NCBI GenBank assembly: GCA_011042035.1
Contig: DQZA01000003.1
Location: 1 to 7,557 of the forward strand
Source: Desulfobacteraceae bacterium
Lineage (GTDB): Bacteria > Desulfobacterota > DSM-4660 > Desulfatiglandales > Desulfatiglandaceae
Direction of reading: 5' to 3'
Length of the DNA: 7,557 bases
Shown: in pieces, positions 1 to 6,105 of the stretch
How positions within the stretch are numbered: position 1 is the stretch's first letter
How the letters are laid out: each line of letters begins with the position of its first letter
Made by a program: the position numbers and the translations under genes
Notes under the pieces: model-generated
Told to the model about the DNA's origin: nothing
The model's database searches: none
Seen by the model: only the letters and a program-made list of their open reading frames with translations

Positions 1-10
1 CTTTCTTCAT
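1..10 (-). CDS. 5' end of an unidentified gene, cut by the window edge
   Basis: An ATG at 8-10 on the minus strand opens a frame that reads Met-Lys-Lys before leaving the window. It is preceded, six bases upstream, by AAGGAGG (17-23), a near-ideal Shine-Dalgarno sequence. The start lies 68 bases beyond the stop codon of the preceding gene, in the same direction, so it probably continues the same transcription unit. A Met-Lys-Lys opening is common in exported proteins, which would match its two upstream neighbours, but three residues cannot identify the product. Start assignment rests on the ribosome binding site alone. Confidence 0.6.
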
Positions 11-16
11 CTCAGT

Positions 17-23
17 CCTCCTT
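17..23 (-). promoter_or_regulatory. Strong Shine-Dalgarno sequence for the truncated edge gene
   Basis: The minus strand reads AAGGAGG followed by ACTGAG and then ATG, a textbook anti-16S match with 6-base spacing. It is what makes the truncated start at 8-10 believable. Confidence 0.65.
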
Positions 24-78
24 CTCATGAAAGGTTAAATTAGTGTGCTGTAATTCCGTCCCGACCACAAAAAGCTAC

Positions 79-642
79 CTACTTTTGACTTTCCTTCTTC
101 TTCTCGCCCCCTCTCTTCCTGGTATCTTGTTTTGGTATGGAGACCGAGGGCGCTGGTCTCTTTCGCCTGTTCCCGGAAAAGGGCAAGACTGGTCTATTGT
201 ACGCGGCATACCACTTGCCCTTTACTTTCACCCACCTATCCGTCAGAGTTTGATGCAGTAATCCAGGATCCAGGGGTATGACGCCTGGAGCAATCTTGAA
301 TTCTCGTCTTACGGTGACACTCGCTTCATCACCCTTAATGGAAATCCCCTTTATTTCATACCGGATAAACTGAAACTTGCTCATACCGCTAACAAACCGA
401 GAGCGATTCTCCCTGTTTTGTGCAGAGGGTTCCACACAGTCATAAGCCTTATCAGGATTCCCTGCAATTACTGCTTTCCAATATTCAGAGACACGCACCT
501 TCAAATTCGCTTTTGCCGCAGATGTTTGCTCTTGAGCTCTTTTGACAGTTTGTTTAAGGGCTGGCCTTTCCTGGGCCCATAAGCCCTGGTGGAAAGCCAA
601 GGCAATTATTGTAATCAACAAAATACCGGTGGACCTCTTCAT
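79..642 (-). CDS. Small secreted NTF2-like protein of unknown function
   Basis: This 187-residue protein has an N-terminal signal peptide: a basic Met-Lys-Arg start, a hydrophobic core at about 6-18, and a plausible signal peptidase I site after Leu-Trp-Ala (residue 23). It is therefore probably periplasmic or secreted. Residues about 45-152 look like a compact alpha+beta domain: a helix with EYWKAV (53-58) and KAYDCV (65-70), then strands with alternating polar and hydrophobic residues ending in DRWVKVKGKWY (135-145). That layout resembles NTF2/SnoaL-like cystatin-fold domains found in many small exported proteins of unknown function; the resemblance is by eye. The last 30 residues are low-complexity, rich in Lys, Arg and Glu, and probably disordered. 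The ATG at 642 is chosen because AAGGAGG lies 9 bases upstream; an in-frame ATG at 651 directly abuts that SD and would add three residues. The gene follows the subtilase gene by 122 bases in the same direction. No catalytic residues are evident and no substrate is proposed. Confidence 0.75.
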   Translation of the reverse strand: MKRSTGILLITIIALAFHQGLWAQERPALKQTVKRAQEQTSAAKANLKVRVSEYWKAVIAGNPDKAYDCVEPSAQNRENRSRFVSGMSKFQFIRYEIKGISIKGDEASVTVRREFKIAPGVIPLDPGLLHQTLTDRWVKVKGKWYAAYNRPVLPFSGNRRKRPAPSVSIPKQDTRKRGGEKKKESQK

Positions 643-651
643 TTTTGCCAT

Positions 652-670
652 CCTCCTTCGTATTCTCCTT
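652..670 (-). promoter_or_regulatory. Tandem Shine-Dalgarno-like sequences before the NTF2-like gene
   Basis: The minus strand carries AAGGAG (665-670) and, six bases later, AAGGAGG (652-658). The second lies 9 bases before the ATG at 642 and immediately abuts an in-frame ATG at 651. This spacing favours 642 as the real start. The first copy may have no role. Confidence 0.55.
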
Positions 671-707
671 CGGCCACAAAAGGCATCCCCCCTCACGCTT
701 TTTTCTT

Positions 708-725
708 GAGCCTAGCCACTAGCTC
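708..725 (-). other. Short hairpin in the gap between the subtilase and NTF2-like genes
   Basis: GAG and CTAG at 708-715 (with one bulged base at 711) can pair with CTAG and CTC at 719-725 around a three-base loop. On the minus strand the stem is followed by an A-rich run, not a T-tract, so it does not look like an intrinsic terminator for the subtilase gene. It might be an mRNA processing or stability element, or chance. The rest of the 122-base gap shows no convincing promoter. Confidence 0.25.
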
Positions 726-764
726 CTGTATAAAACAGAAGCACGGCAATGCTCTTACTGCAAA

Positions 765-2663
765 CTAGAAAGCCTGGCCCTCTATGTAATAAATACCCCG
801 CAGGGCCGTATCAGCCACAATCATGCTAACAGCTAAGTCCTTGTCCGATTCAACCCACAACAGGTTAGCATCGCCCTTGAGCCCGTATTCCTTAAGGTTT
901 ACGTAACGAACCTCCCAGGGATTAAGAATTTCTTCCTGGGGCTCTATCACATCGGCACCAGACGGGCCTGCATAAACTTTTGCATGCACGACCTCTTCGC
1001 CATAGTTACACAATATCAAATATGAGCCCACCTGATTTCCGGCAGGTGCACTTGTCACCCGATACCTGAAAGGGCTCAGATTAAAGTACACTATATTGCT
1101 GTTACCTTCATGAGTATGTACATAGAGTTCTATCTGCCCAGTTGTCGCCATATCCGCAGGGACACGACAAACAATTCTGTTTGCCGTCCAGGATACAATC
1201 TGCGCTTCCGCCCCCCCTATGGTTACACCATCTCCATCTGAGCTACCGTTGCCGAACCTTACTCCGGTTATATTCACCTCAGTCCCCGGGTCCCCACTTA
1301 CAGGACCAATCCCAAAAATGAACGGTCCCGCGAGTTCTAATGATAAAGCCCTCGCAGCATTTACTCGTCCTTCGCTGAAAATACGTCCAGATAACCCTTC
1401 CAGCCTATCTACGCCCCTTATTATCCTTTCCCTCGCCTCGGAAACGGTTCTATTTCCCATAGAGAAAATAAGAGCCAGGGTCCCTGTCACAACAGGAGTA
1501 GCCATTGATGTCCCACTCAACCGGTCATAAGAAGCGCCTAAGTAGGAGCTTAGGATATCCTGACCAGGAGCTGCCACGTCTACATAGTAGAATCCATAGT
1601 TCGAAAATGATGCCAACTCGTCAGTATCATCCGTGGCTGCAACACTAATAATATTGGTAAGACTATAGGAAGAAGGATAGTTGCTGCTATACCCTCCCAG
1701 CTCTCCCCCTTCATTTCCTGCCGCAGCAGCCACCATAATACCGGCATCTTGCAAAGATTGGAGGGCCTCCTCCTCAAAGCGTGAATATTCAGACCCACCG
1801 AAACTCATATTCACCGCACATATGGGAACACCCTTTTCCTTTTGGTCGAGGATATATGAAATCCCTTCTATTTCGTCGGCAACCGAACCGTCGGGATCTA
1901 AGAATTTCACTGCCATGAGACTCACGTCCCACGCCACACCGCAAACGCCAATATTGTTGTTTCCAACAGCTCCGATAATACCGGCAACGTGAGTTCCATG
2001 ACCGTAAGTATCTAATGGGTCTCCCGTGCCATTCGCAATGTCAGCACCGTAATAATCGTCCACGTACCCATTGTGGTCATCATCTATGCCATTACGCCCT
2101 GGGCTACCGTCGCCGTTCCAGTCCTCTCCAAGGTTCCGCCACATATTGCCTTCCAAATCTGGGTGGGTGTATTCAACACCAGTATCCAAGATTGCCACCA
2201 CCACACTTTGCGTGCCACTAGTAATATCCCAGGCTTGTGGCGCCGATATATCGGCGCCAGCGGTTCCTCCTGTTTGCCCTGTGTTGTTGAGATGCCATTG
2301 ATCAGAAAACTGGGGGTCATTAGGGGTCCTATTAGGGTATCGACGAAAATTGGGTTCAGCCCACTCTATTGCAGGGTTTTTCCTTAGATTTTGGACAAGA
2401 TCAATTAGGATTTGTTTATCAGCAACTCCCTGCACCTTAAGCACATCGACGTTAAATCTCCTGATACTCCGAACAAATTTCACCCCTGGAATGGCAAGGG
2501 CCTGCCCTTTCCTCACGGGACCACCCATACCCTGTCGAAAACGAACCAGAATCTTTGAAGGAACATCTTCCTGGGACTGGCAATACCCCTCAATCTCTAC
2601 ACCAAAACAACCCAGAAAAAACAGTAGTGCAACAAATAGAAAGACTTTAGGCCTGGAAGTCAT
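765..2663 (-). CDS. Exported subtilisin-family serine protease (S8) with IPT/TIG-like and unknown C-terminal domains
   Basis: This 632-residue protease should hydrolyse peptide bonds outside the cytoplasm. An N-terminal signal sequence has basic residues, then a hydrophobic core at about 7-20. A propeptide-like region (about 36-108, from KILVRF to AIEWAEPNF) resembles the intramolecular chaperone/inhibitor domain of fervidolysin-type subtilases. The catalytic domain spans about 120-440, with Asp160 in AILDTGV, His222 in GHGTHVAG, oxyanion Asn317 in AAGNEG and Ser386 in SGTSMATP, so the triad is intact. Between Asp and His lies an Asp/Asn/Gly-rich insert (181-206, including NGDG and NGIDDDHNGY) typical of calcium-binding loops in bacterial subtilases. 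Residues about 445-530 look like an IPT/TIG immunoglobulin-like domain (GPVSGDPGTEVNITGVRF). About 100 further residues form a beta-rich segment I do not recognise. The ATG has AAGGA four bases upstream. It lies 151 bases downstream of the glycan genes, past a possible terminator. Cell-surface or secreted location is inferred; the substrate is unknown. Confidence 0.93.
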   Translation of the reverse strand: MTSRPKVFLFVALLFFLGCFGVEIEGYCQSQEDVPSKILVRFRQGMGGPVRKGQALAIPGVKFVRSIRRFNVDVLKVQGVADKQILIDLVQNLRKNPAIEWAEPNFRRYPNRTPNDPQFSDQWHLNNTGQTGGTAGADISAPQAWDITSGTQSVVVAILDTGVEYTHPDLEGNMWRNLGEDWNGDGSPGRNGIDDDHNGYVDDYYGADIANGTGDPLDTYGHGTHVAGIIGAVGNNNIGVCGVAWDVSLMAVKFLDPDGSVADEIEGISYILDQKEKGVPICAVNMSFGGSEYSRFEEEALQSLQDAGIMVAAAAGNEGGELGGYSSNYPSSYSLTNIISVAATDDTDELASFSNYGFYYVDVAAPGQDILSSYLGASYDRLSGTSMATPVVTGTLALIFSMGNRTVSEARERIIRGVDRLEGLSGRIFSEGRVNAARALSLELAGPFIFGIGPVSGDPGTEVNITGVRFGNGSSDGDGVTIGGAEAQIVSWTANRIVCRVPADMATTGQIELYVHTHEGNSNIVYFNLSPFRYRVTSAPAGNQVGSYLILCNYGEEVVHAKVYAGPSGADVIEPQEEILNPWEVRYVNLKEYGLKGDANLLWVESDKDLAVSMIVADTALRGIYYIEGQAF

Positions 2664-2711
2664 GATGTCCTTTTTGGGTTAGTGAGTCCTTTAAGACCAA
2701 CAATGTATACC

Positions 2712-2760
2712 AAAAAAGAAAAGCACGTAGAGGATTCGGTTGACAGAATTTGCCCTCTAC
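2712..2760 (-). terminator. Possible intrinsic terminator after the glycan operon
   Basis: On the minus strand GTAGAGG (2754-2760) can pair with CCTCTAC (2727-2733). Inside this stem ATTC and GAAT can add four pairs after a short bulge. Three bases further comes a T-rich run (2712-2722, eleven bases with one interrupting C). The position, about 55 bases after the CmcI-type stop and about 50 bases before the subtilase start, suits the end of one operon. The stem has only four G-C pairs in its outer part and the bulge weakens it, so efficiency is uncertain. Confidence 0.4.
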
Positions 2761-2814
2761 TAAAAACCCTTTTCATTGTGAATACAATAATCATCGGATC
2801 CCGCGGAAAAATTT

Positions 2815-3528
2815 TTAAACTGAAATACGCCTCAAAAACCCCTTTGGGTTATAGGTCATTAGGTACCGCTCCCTAGATTCGTCCACTTGAAACTCGGGAT
2901 GCCGGGATACAAATTCCTCGATTGCCGCCAGAGGGCCTTGTTCAGAAAAGCCCAGACCGTCTTCAGGATAAAAGAGATCCACTATGCCATCCTCTACAAT
3001 GAAATAACTGTTGAGGCTCACGAACCTGGAATAGTTTTCCAGATCGCTCAAGACCTGTGCCTTACTGTGGCCCCCGTCCTGTATTATCATTGTTTTCTTG
3101 CCGCTGCAAATCTCCTCAACCCGGGAGATGATCCCTGGATCCGAGCTGTTTCCAGTCAATGCAATAACCCTTTTATGTTCCAGATGGTATTTACTTCTAT
3201 CAATATCAATGGATACCACCATGCCGTTTCCCAGCAAATCCAGCAGGTCTGCCAGATACCTGGTGCTGCCACCATAGGCACTGCCTATTTCTATCACGAC
3301 ATCAGGTTTTATCTCATGGAGGATCTCCTGGTAGATCCAGATATCAAAGGGATTTTTCCATATCTTGGTACCCATCCACGTCATCTTATCAAAAACGATC
3401 TCTTTTTGGTGCATGATCAACCACTGTCTGAGGCTCATGGAAAACCTCTCATCATACTCGGCTCGACGCAGCGGCCTTTCCCTCAACATGCCCGCGACCC
3501 TCTTTATCCGACTAATTATTGTCGCCAT
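2815..3528 (-). CDS. CmcI-type SAM-dependent methyltransferase (rhamnosyl O-methyltransferase / cephalosporin hydroxylase family)
   Basis: The 237-residue protein matches the CmcI family by eye along most of its length. A SAM-binding Rossmann motif IEIGSAYGGST is at 79-89, followed by VSIDID (105-110), LTGNSSDP (124-131), IQDGGHSK (149-156) and FIVEDG (176-181). The C-terminus has the family-like YNPKGFLRR (226-234). From memory, CmcI of Streptomyces clavuligerus binds a metal ion through one Asp and a Glu-Asp pair; Asp151, Glu179 and Asp180 are the natural equivalents here. Family members include enzymes that O-methylate sugars such as rhamnose in cell-surface glycolipids. Beside a GT2 rhamnosyltransferase-like gene, a sugar O-methyltransferase is the best reading and a cephalosporin-related role is unlikely. 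It appears cytoplasmic, with no signal peptide. The ATG has AAGGA six bases upstream, lying inside the heptamer array. The acceptor sugar and position are unknown. Confidence 0.85.
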   Translation of the reverse strand: MATIISRIKRVAGMLRERPLRRAEYDERFSMSLRQWLIMHQKEIVFDKMTWMGTKIWKNPFDIWIYQEILHEIKPDVVIEIGSAYGGSTRYLADLLDLLGNGMVVSIDIDRSKYHLEHKRVIALTGNSSDPGIISRVEEICSGKKTMIIQDGGHSKAQVLSDLENYSRFVSLNSYFIVEDGIVDLFYPEDGLGFSEQGPLAAIEEFVSRHPEFQVDESRERYLMTYNPKGFLRRISV

Positions 3529-3530
3529 AC

Positions 3531-3579
3531 TTAGTCCTTAGTCCTCAGTGCTACGCCCTTAGTCCTCACTCCGCAGTCC
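3531..3579. repeat. Seven-unit degenerate heptamer tandem array at a gene junction
   Basis: Forty-nine bases divide exactly into seven 7-base units in constant register, plus-strand consensus TYAGTCC. Units 1, 2 and 5 are exactly TTAGTCC. Units 3 (TCAGTGC), 6 (TCACTCC) and 7 (GCAGTCC) differ slightly, and unit 4 (TACGCCC) is the most diverged. On the coding strand the unit is GGACTRA. Three units (3559-3579) are translated as the last six residues and the stop of the GT2 gene. The two end units give AAGGACT (SD core at 3535-3539) six bases before the ATG of the CmcI-type gene. The array therefore fills the whole intergenic space except two bases. Confidence 0.8.
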
Positions 3580-4554
3580 TTCTCCCCTTCCCCTGGATCT
3601 GTATCTTTGCAAAAACGATTCCCTTTCCAGAAGTCCAGCGATATACCTATCACTTACTGTTCGCAGGGCCTGGATCCTCTTTCGCTTTTTCCACATCACC
3701 GGTAATTGAGCCATGGCGTGTTTTTTTGCCCTGATAAAATCTCTGCCCATGCCAATCCTCAGGAAAAAGGCACAGGCAAGGAGATCATAGAGCAGATGCT
3801 GCCAGAATGTCCTCGCCAGCAATGTCCAGGGCATGTTCTTCACATACACCCATTCCAGGTTTCTATGCCCGAAGTACACCGAGGTGGATGAGTCATGGAC
3901 AAGGGTGCTACTTGCCCTGTGATATGCCACAGCCTGGGGCACATACACGCACCTGTATCTCATCAACTGGGCCCTGAAGCTAAGGTCCACGTCTTCATGA
4001 AGCAAAAAAAAATCCTCATCAAACAGTCCTATGCTCCGTAGCATTTCTGTCCTGTAAAGGGCTGCCGCTGCACATGCCCCAAATACCATTTCTTCCTCAT
4101 GGTACTGGGAGGATTGTGCCCCCCTGCCCCTCAGGTACGCAGCACCTGCGGTGGTGTATCCATCCCCTGCCCTGTCAATAATATTCCTCGCATTGTCAAA
4201 GAGGAGCTTGGATGCCGCAAGGCCCGCCTCTGGATATTTCTGAAGGGCTGCCACTAGGGATTCCAGCCAATCCGGCTCAGGAAATGCGTCGTTGTTCAAA
4301 AGGGCCACATATGGGGTTGTAACTCCCCTCAGTGCAATGTTATTGGCCTTAGAGAACCCCATATTATGGGGCAGCCTAATTATCTCGCATGGTTTGTAAT
4401 AACATTTTCTTATCTCATCTGCTGATCCGTCAGTGGATCCATTATCAACAACAACCAATTGAAAAGAATCGCTTGATTGCCGAGAAAGGCTCTCCAAGCA
4501 TCTGGGCAGGACTTTCCTGCCATTCCAATTCAGAACCACAACCGTTGATTCCAT
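3559..4554 (-). CDS. GT2 family glycosyltransferase, rhamnosyltransferase-like
   Basis: This 331-residue enzyme should transfer a sugar from a nucleotide-sugar donor to a growing glycan at the cytoplasmic face of the membrane. The GT-A fold is clear: VVVLNWNG at 5-12, VVVDNGSTDGS at 34-44, metal/nucleotide region LLNNDAFPEP at 85-94 (NND in place of DxD), and the acceptor-side motif LLHEDVDLSFR at 184-194 with the probable catalytic acid/base pair Glu187-Asp188. This layout is typical of WbbL/RfbF-like rhamnosyltransferases, but donor specificity cannot be read. A hydrophobic stretch at about 244-266 may contact the membrane. The ATG at 4554 is preferred because the GT-A domain begins immediately and GGGGA lies nine bases upstream. 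A TTG at 4605 would add 17 non-conserved residues and overlap the previous gene by 13 bases. The final residues GLRSED and the TAA stop are encoded by three heptamer repeat units, so the natural C-terminus was probably altered by the repeat. Confidence 0.9.
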   Translation of the reverse strand: MESTVVVLNWNGRKVLPRCLESLSRQSSDSFQLVVVDNGSTDGSADEIRKCYYKPCEIIRLPHNMGFSKANNIALRGVTTPYVALLNNDAFPEPDWLESLVAALQKYPEAGLAASKLLFDNARNIIDRAGDGYTTAGAAYLRGRGAQSSQYHEEEMVFGACAAAALYRTEMLRSIGLFDEDFFLLHEDVDLSFRAQLMRYRCVYVPQAVAYHRASSTLVHDSSTSVYFGHRNLEWVYVKNMPWTLLARTFWQHLLYDLLACAFFLRIGMGRDFIRAKKHAMAQLPVMWKKRKRIQALRTVSDRYIAGLLERESFLQRYRSRGRGEGLRSED

Positions 4555-4592
4555 CACAGTAGATCCCCGAGGGATACGCTCTTGACTTCTTT

Positions 4593-5486
4593 TTAAAACC
4601 TCCAAAAGATTTCCATTAATTCCTCAACCCTGTGTGCCACTGTGTGCTCTGAAACCACCCTCATATACCCCTTTCGAGCGATATCTTCCCTCTTCTCAGG
4701 GCAATTTATGTACGTCTCTATCTTATCGTGAAGGTCCTGCCTGCCCTCGTAAGATACGAGACAGCCGGAAAATAGGGCATCCATATCGGTACAATAATCG
4801 CTGAGCACAAAGGCCTTGCATGCCAACGCATCAAAAACCCTATTGTTAATGAACCCATATTTCCTCATACTATCCCAGTGGTCGTTAAGAACAATGGAAG
4901 CAGATGAATAGAGTCTTCGCGCCTTTTCGTAAGGAAAATACCTCCCCCTGATATAGCGCCTAGGTATCAACCCTTCCCACCTTGAGCCCCAAACATGGAG
5001 ATCAAATTGTGTAGGCAGCAAATCCCTTATTATGGGCCGGTATACATTTCTTGAATTGCCAAGAAAAAGCAATTCACAGGAATGGTCAGGATCAGGATCA
5101 GGATACATGACCCTTGTGCTGGCAAACTGCAGCAGTGTATAAACGGGTGTCTTCACTTTCTTTTTCAGCTCAAGGGCAAATTTCTTGGATGCAACAAGGA
5201 TGGCATCATACCTATTCAACTCTCTAATCGATATCTTCTCAGGGTGACTTATGAGCCACATCACATTAATGGGCCCGCCCCTAGGCCTGTATCGAGAAAG
5301 CCCTTTCAAATGAATTATGATATCCCTTTTACTGTCATTAGGATCCTTCCACTCTGGTAAGATATGTATCTCGCAGGTATGCCCATACTTGGCCAGTTCC
5401 TCTGCCATGGCCTTAGCCAAGTGATAATCTCCCCAAAGTTGTAGCTCATCGTGAGAAGGGACACCTATCTTGAATGCGATCTCCAT
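4593..5486 (-). CDS. CgeB/YkvP-like glycosyltransferase (GT-B fold)
   Basis: The 297-residue protein resembles glycosyltransferases of the CgeB/YkvP group (Glyco_trans_1_2-like C-terminal domain). The N-terminal half holds a Rossmann-like segment beginning IAFKIGVPSHDELQLWGDYH, with RYDAILVASKKFA at 92-104. The second domain has ELLFLGNSRNVYRP (138-151), FDLHVWGSRW (161-170), the nucleotide-binding region LYSSASIVLNDHWDSM (192-207), and GFINNRVFDALACKAFVLSD (211-230), which is the donor-site segment of this family. These are known family features recognised by eye; the sugar transferred is unknown. The ATG directly follows the TAA of the methyltransferase gene, and AAAGGA inside that gene's last codons serves as SD, indicating translational coupling. 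Family members are known from Bacillus spore coat loci, but here the neighbours place it in general glycan assembly. A small in-frame repeat encodes Pro-Asp-Pro-Asp-Pro-Asp at about 129-134. Confidence 0.83.
   Translation of the reverse strand: MEIAFKIGVPSHDELQLWGDYHLAKAMAEELAKYGHTCEIHILPEWKDPNDSKRDIIIHLKGLSRYRPRGGPINVMWLISHPEKISIRELNRYDAILVASKKFALELKKKVKTPVYTLLQFASTRVMYPDPDPDHSCELLFLGNSRNVYRPIIRDLLPTQFDLHVWGSRWEGLIPRRYIRGRYFPYEKARRLYSSASIVLNDHWDSMRKYGFINNRVFDALACKAFVLSDYCTDMDALFSGCLVSYEGRQDLHDKIETYINCPEKREDIARKGYMRVVSEHTVAHRVEELMEIFWRF
5086..5103. repeat. Three tandem copies of a hexamer inside the CgeB-like gene
   Basis: TCAGGA occurs three times in perfect tandem. It lies in frame and yields an alternating Pro-Asp run in the linker ahead of the second glycosyltransferase domain. 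Copy change by slippage would keep the frame. It may be only a linker of low constraint. Confidence 0.6.
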
Positions 5487-6089
5487 TTATCCTTTTATGC
5501 CCTCAATCCTTAAACATGGCTCCTGATCTTTGTGGTAATCGGTAGGCTCTCCCTCTATTATCTCTTTAAACAAGACGCCCGATGAAAGCTCAGACAATCT
5601 CCTCTTGTTATTCCCAAATAGGTGAGCATCGCCTGGAAAGCGTTGCAATCCAAATATATTGTAGAGCCGATGCTCATTTCCTTCAAGATATTGTTTCACA
5701 GCCTGATCAAAGTCAGGACACTCAATGATTATTCTTCCACCAGGTTGGAGCACCCTATACCACTCCCGAAGCATTGATGGCACCTCCGGGTGAGGTATGT
5801 GTTCGATAACGTGATAGCATTCAATCAGCTTTACTGAGCCGGATGGAAATGGCAATTTTTTTATATCGCAAACCATGTTGGTGGCCCCTGTGGGCCTATG
5901 GTCAACATTCAAAAACCCGTTTTTTCTTATATTGCCACAGCCAAGATGAACTCTAAGGCCCCTGGGCCTTACGATATGAAACCTTAACCTGTACCACTCA
6001 AATAAAAACGCCCTCACTATTGCTCGACTGGATATCACCAATACGATATTTCTCAATAAAGATTTCACCGAATTTTTTGCCCTATTCAT
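5487..6089 (-). CDS. Class I SAM-dependent methyltransferase (Methyltransf_11-like)
   Basis: This 200-residue protein carries the class I methyltransferase signature. SAM-binding motif I is VHLGCGNIRK (47-56), followed by the acidic end of strand 2 in NVD (61-63). CDIKKLPFPSGSVKLI is at 74-89, with HVIEHI (93-98) and the motif around WYRVLQPGGRIIIECPDF (110-127). Residues 10-40 form a hydrophobic and basic helix that may sit against the membrane. Such enzymes in polysaccharide loci methylate sugars or other glycan precursors; the real substrate here is not determinable. The start is well supported by AAGAGGA four bases upstream of the ATG, 16 bases after the previous stop. Its last codons contain the SD of the next gene, so the two are likely coupled. 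Confidence 0.87.
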   Translation of the reverse strand: MNRAKNSVKSLLRNIVLVISSRAIVRAFLFEWYRLRFHIVRPRGLRVHLGCGNIRKNGFLNVDHRPTGATNMVCDIKKLPFPSGSVKLIECYHVIEHIPHPEVPSMLREWYRVLQPGGRIIIECPDFDQAVKQYLEGNEHRLYNIFGLQRFPGDAHLFGNNKRRLSELSSGVLFKEIIEGEPTDYHKDQEPCLRIEGIKG

Positions 6090-6105
6090 TATATCCTCTT
6101 TCCAT

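Noticed and set aside
66..92. AAAAG and CTTTT inverted repeat around the stop of the NTF2-like gene as a terminator
   Set aside because: The stem is only five A-T-rich pairs and includes the stop codon, and the next gene follows closely with a strong SD, so termination here is unlikely.
643..696. Upstream GTG start at 696 for the NTF2-like gene
   Set aside because: It would place an Arg-rich stretch before the signal peptide and put the strong SD inside the coding region. The ATG at 642 fits better.
733..756. AGCA/TGCT stem after the subtilase stop followed by CTGTTTT as a terminator
   Set aside because: Only four firm pairs and a short, interrupted T-run; too weak to call.
1219..2387. Several open frames on the plus strand opposite the subtilase gene
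   Set aside because: They lack SD sequences and recognisable domains, and lie wholly antisense to a gene with an intact catalytic triad, so they are shadows of its codon pattern.
2600..2615. Possible lipobox (FLGC, residues 16-19) in the subtilase signal sequence
   Set aside because: The -3 residue is Phe and the -2 residue Leu, which do not fit the usual lipobox pattern, so a lipoprotein call is not supported.
2740..2745. TTGACA on the plus strand, a perfect -35 box
   Set aside because: No -10 box sits 16-18 bases downstream, and it would transcribe antisense into the glycan genes. It lies in the loop region of the possible terminator.
2887..3534. Long plus-strand open frame of about 215 codons opposite the CmcI-type gene
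   Set aside because: The minus-strand product shows the full CmcI motif series. The plus-strand translation has no domain features or signal and no good SD.
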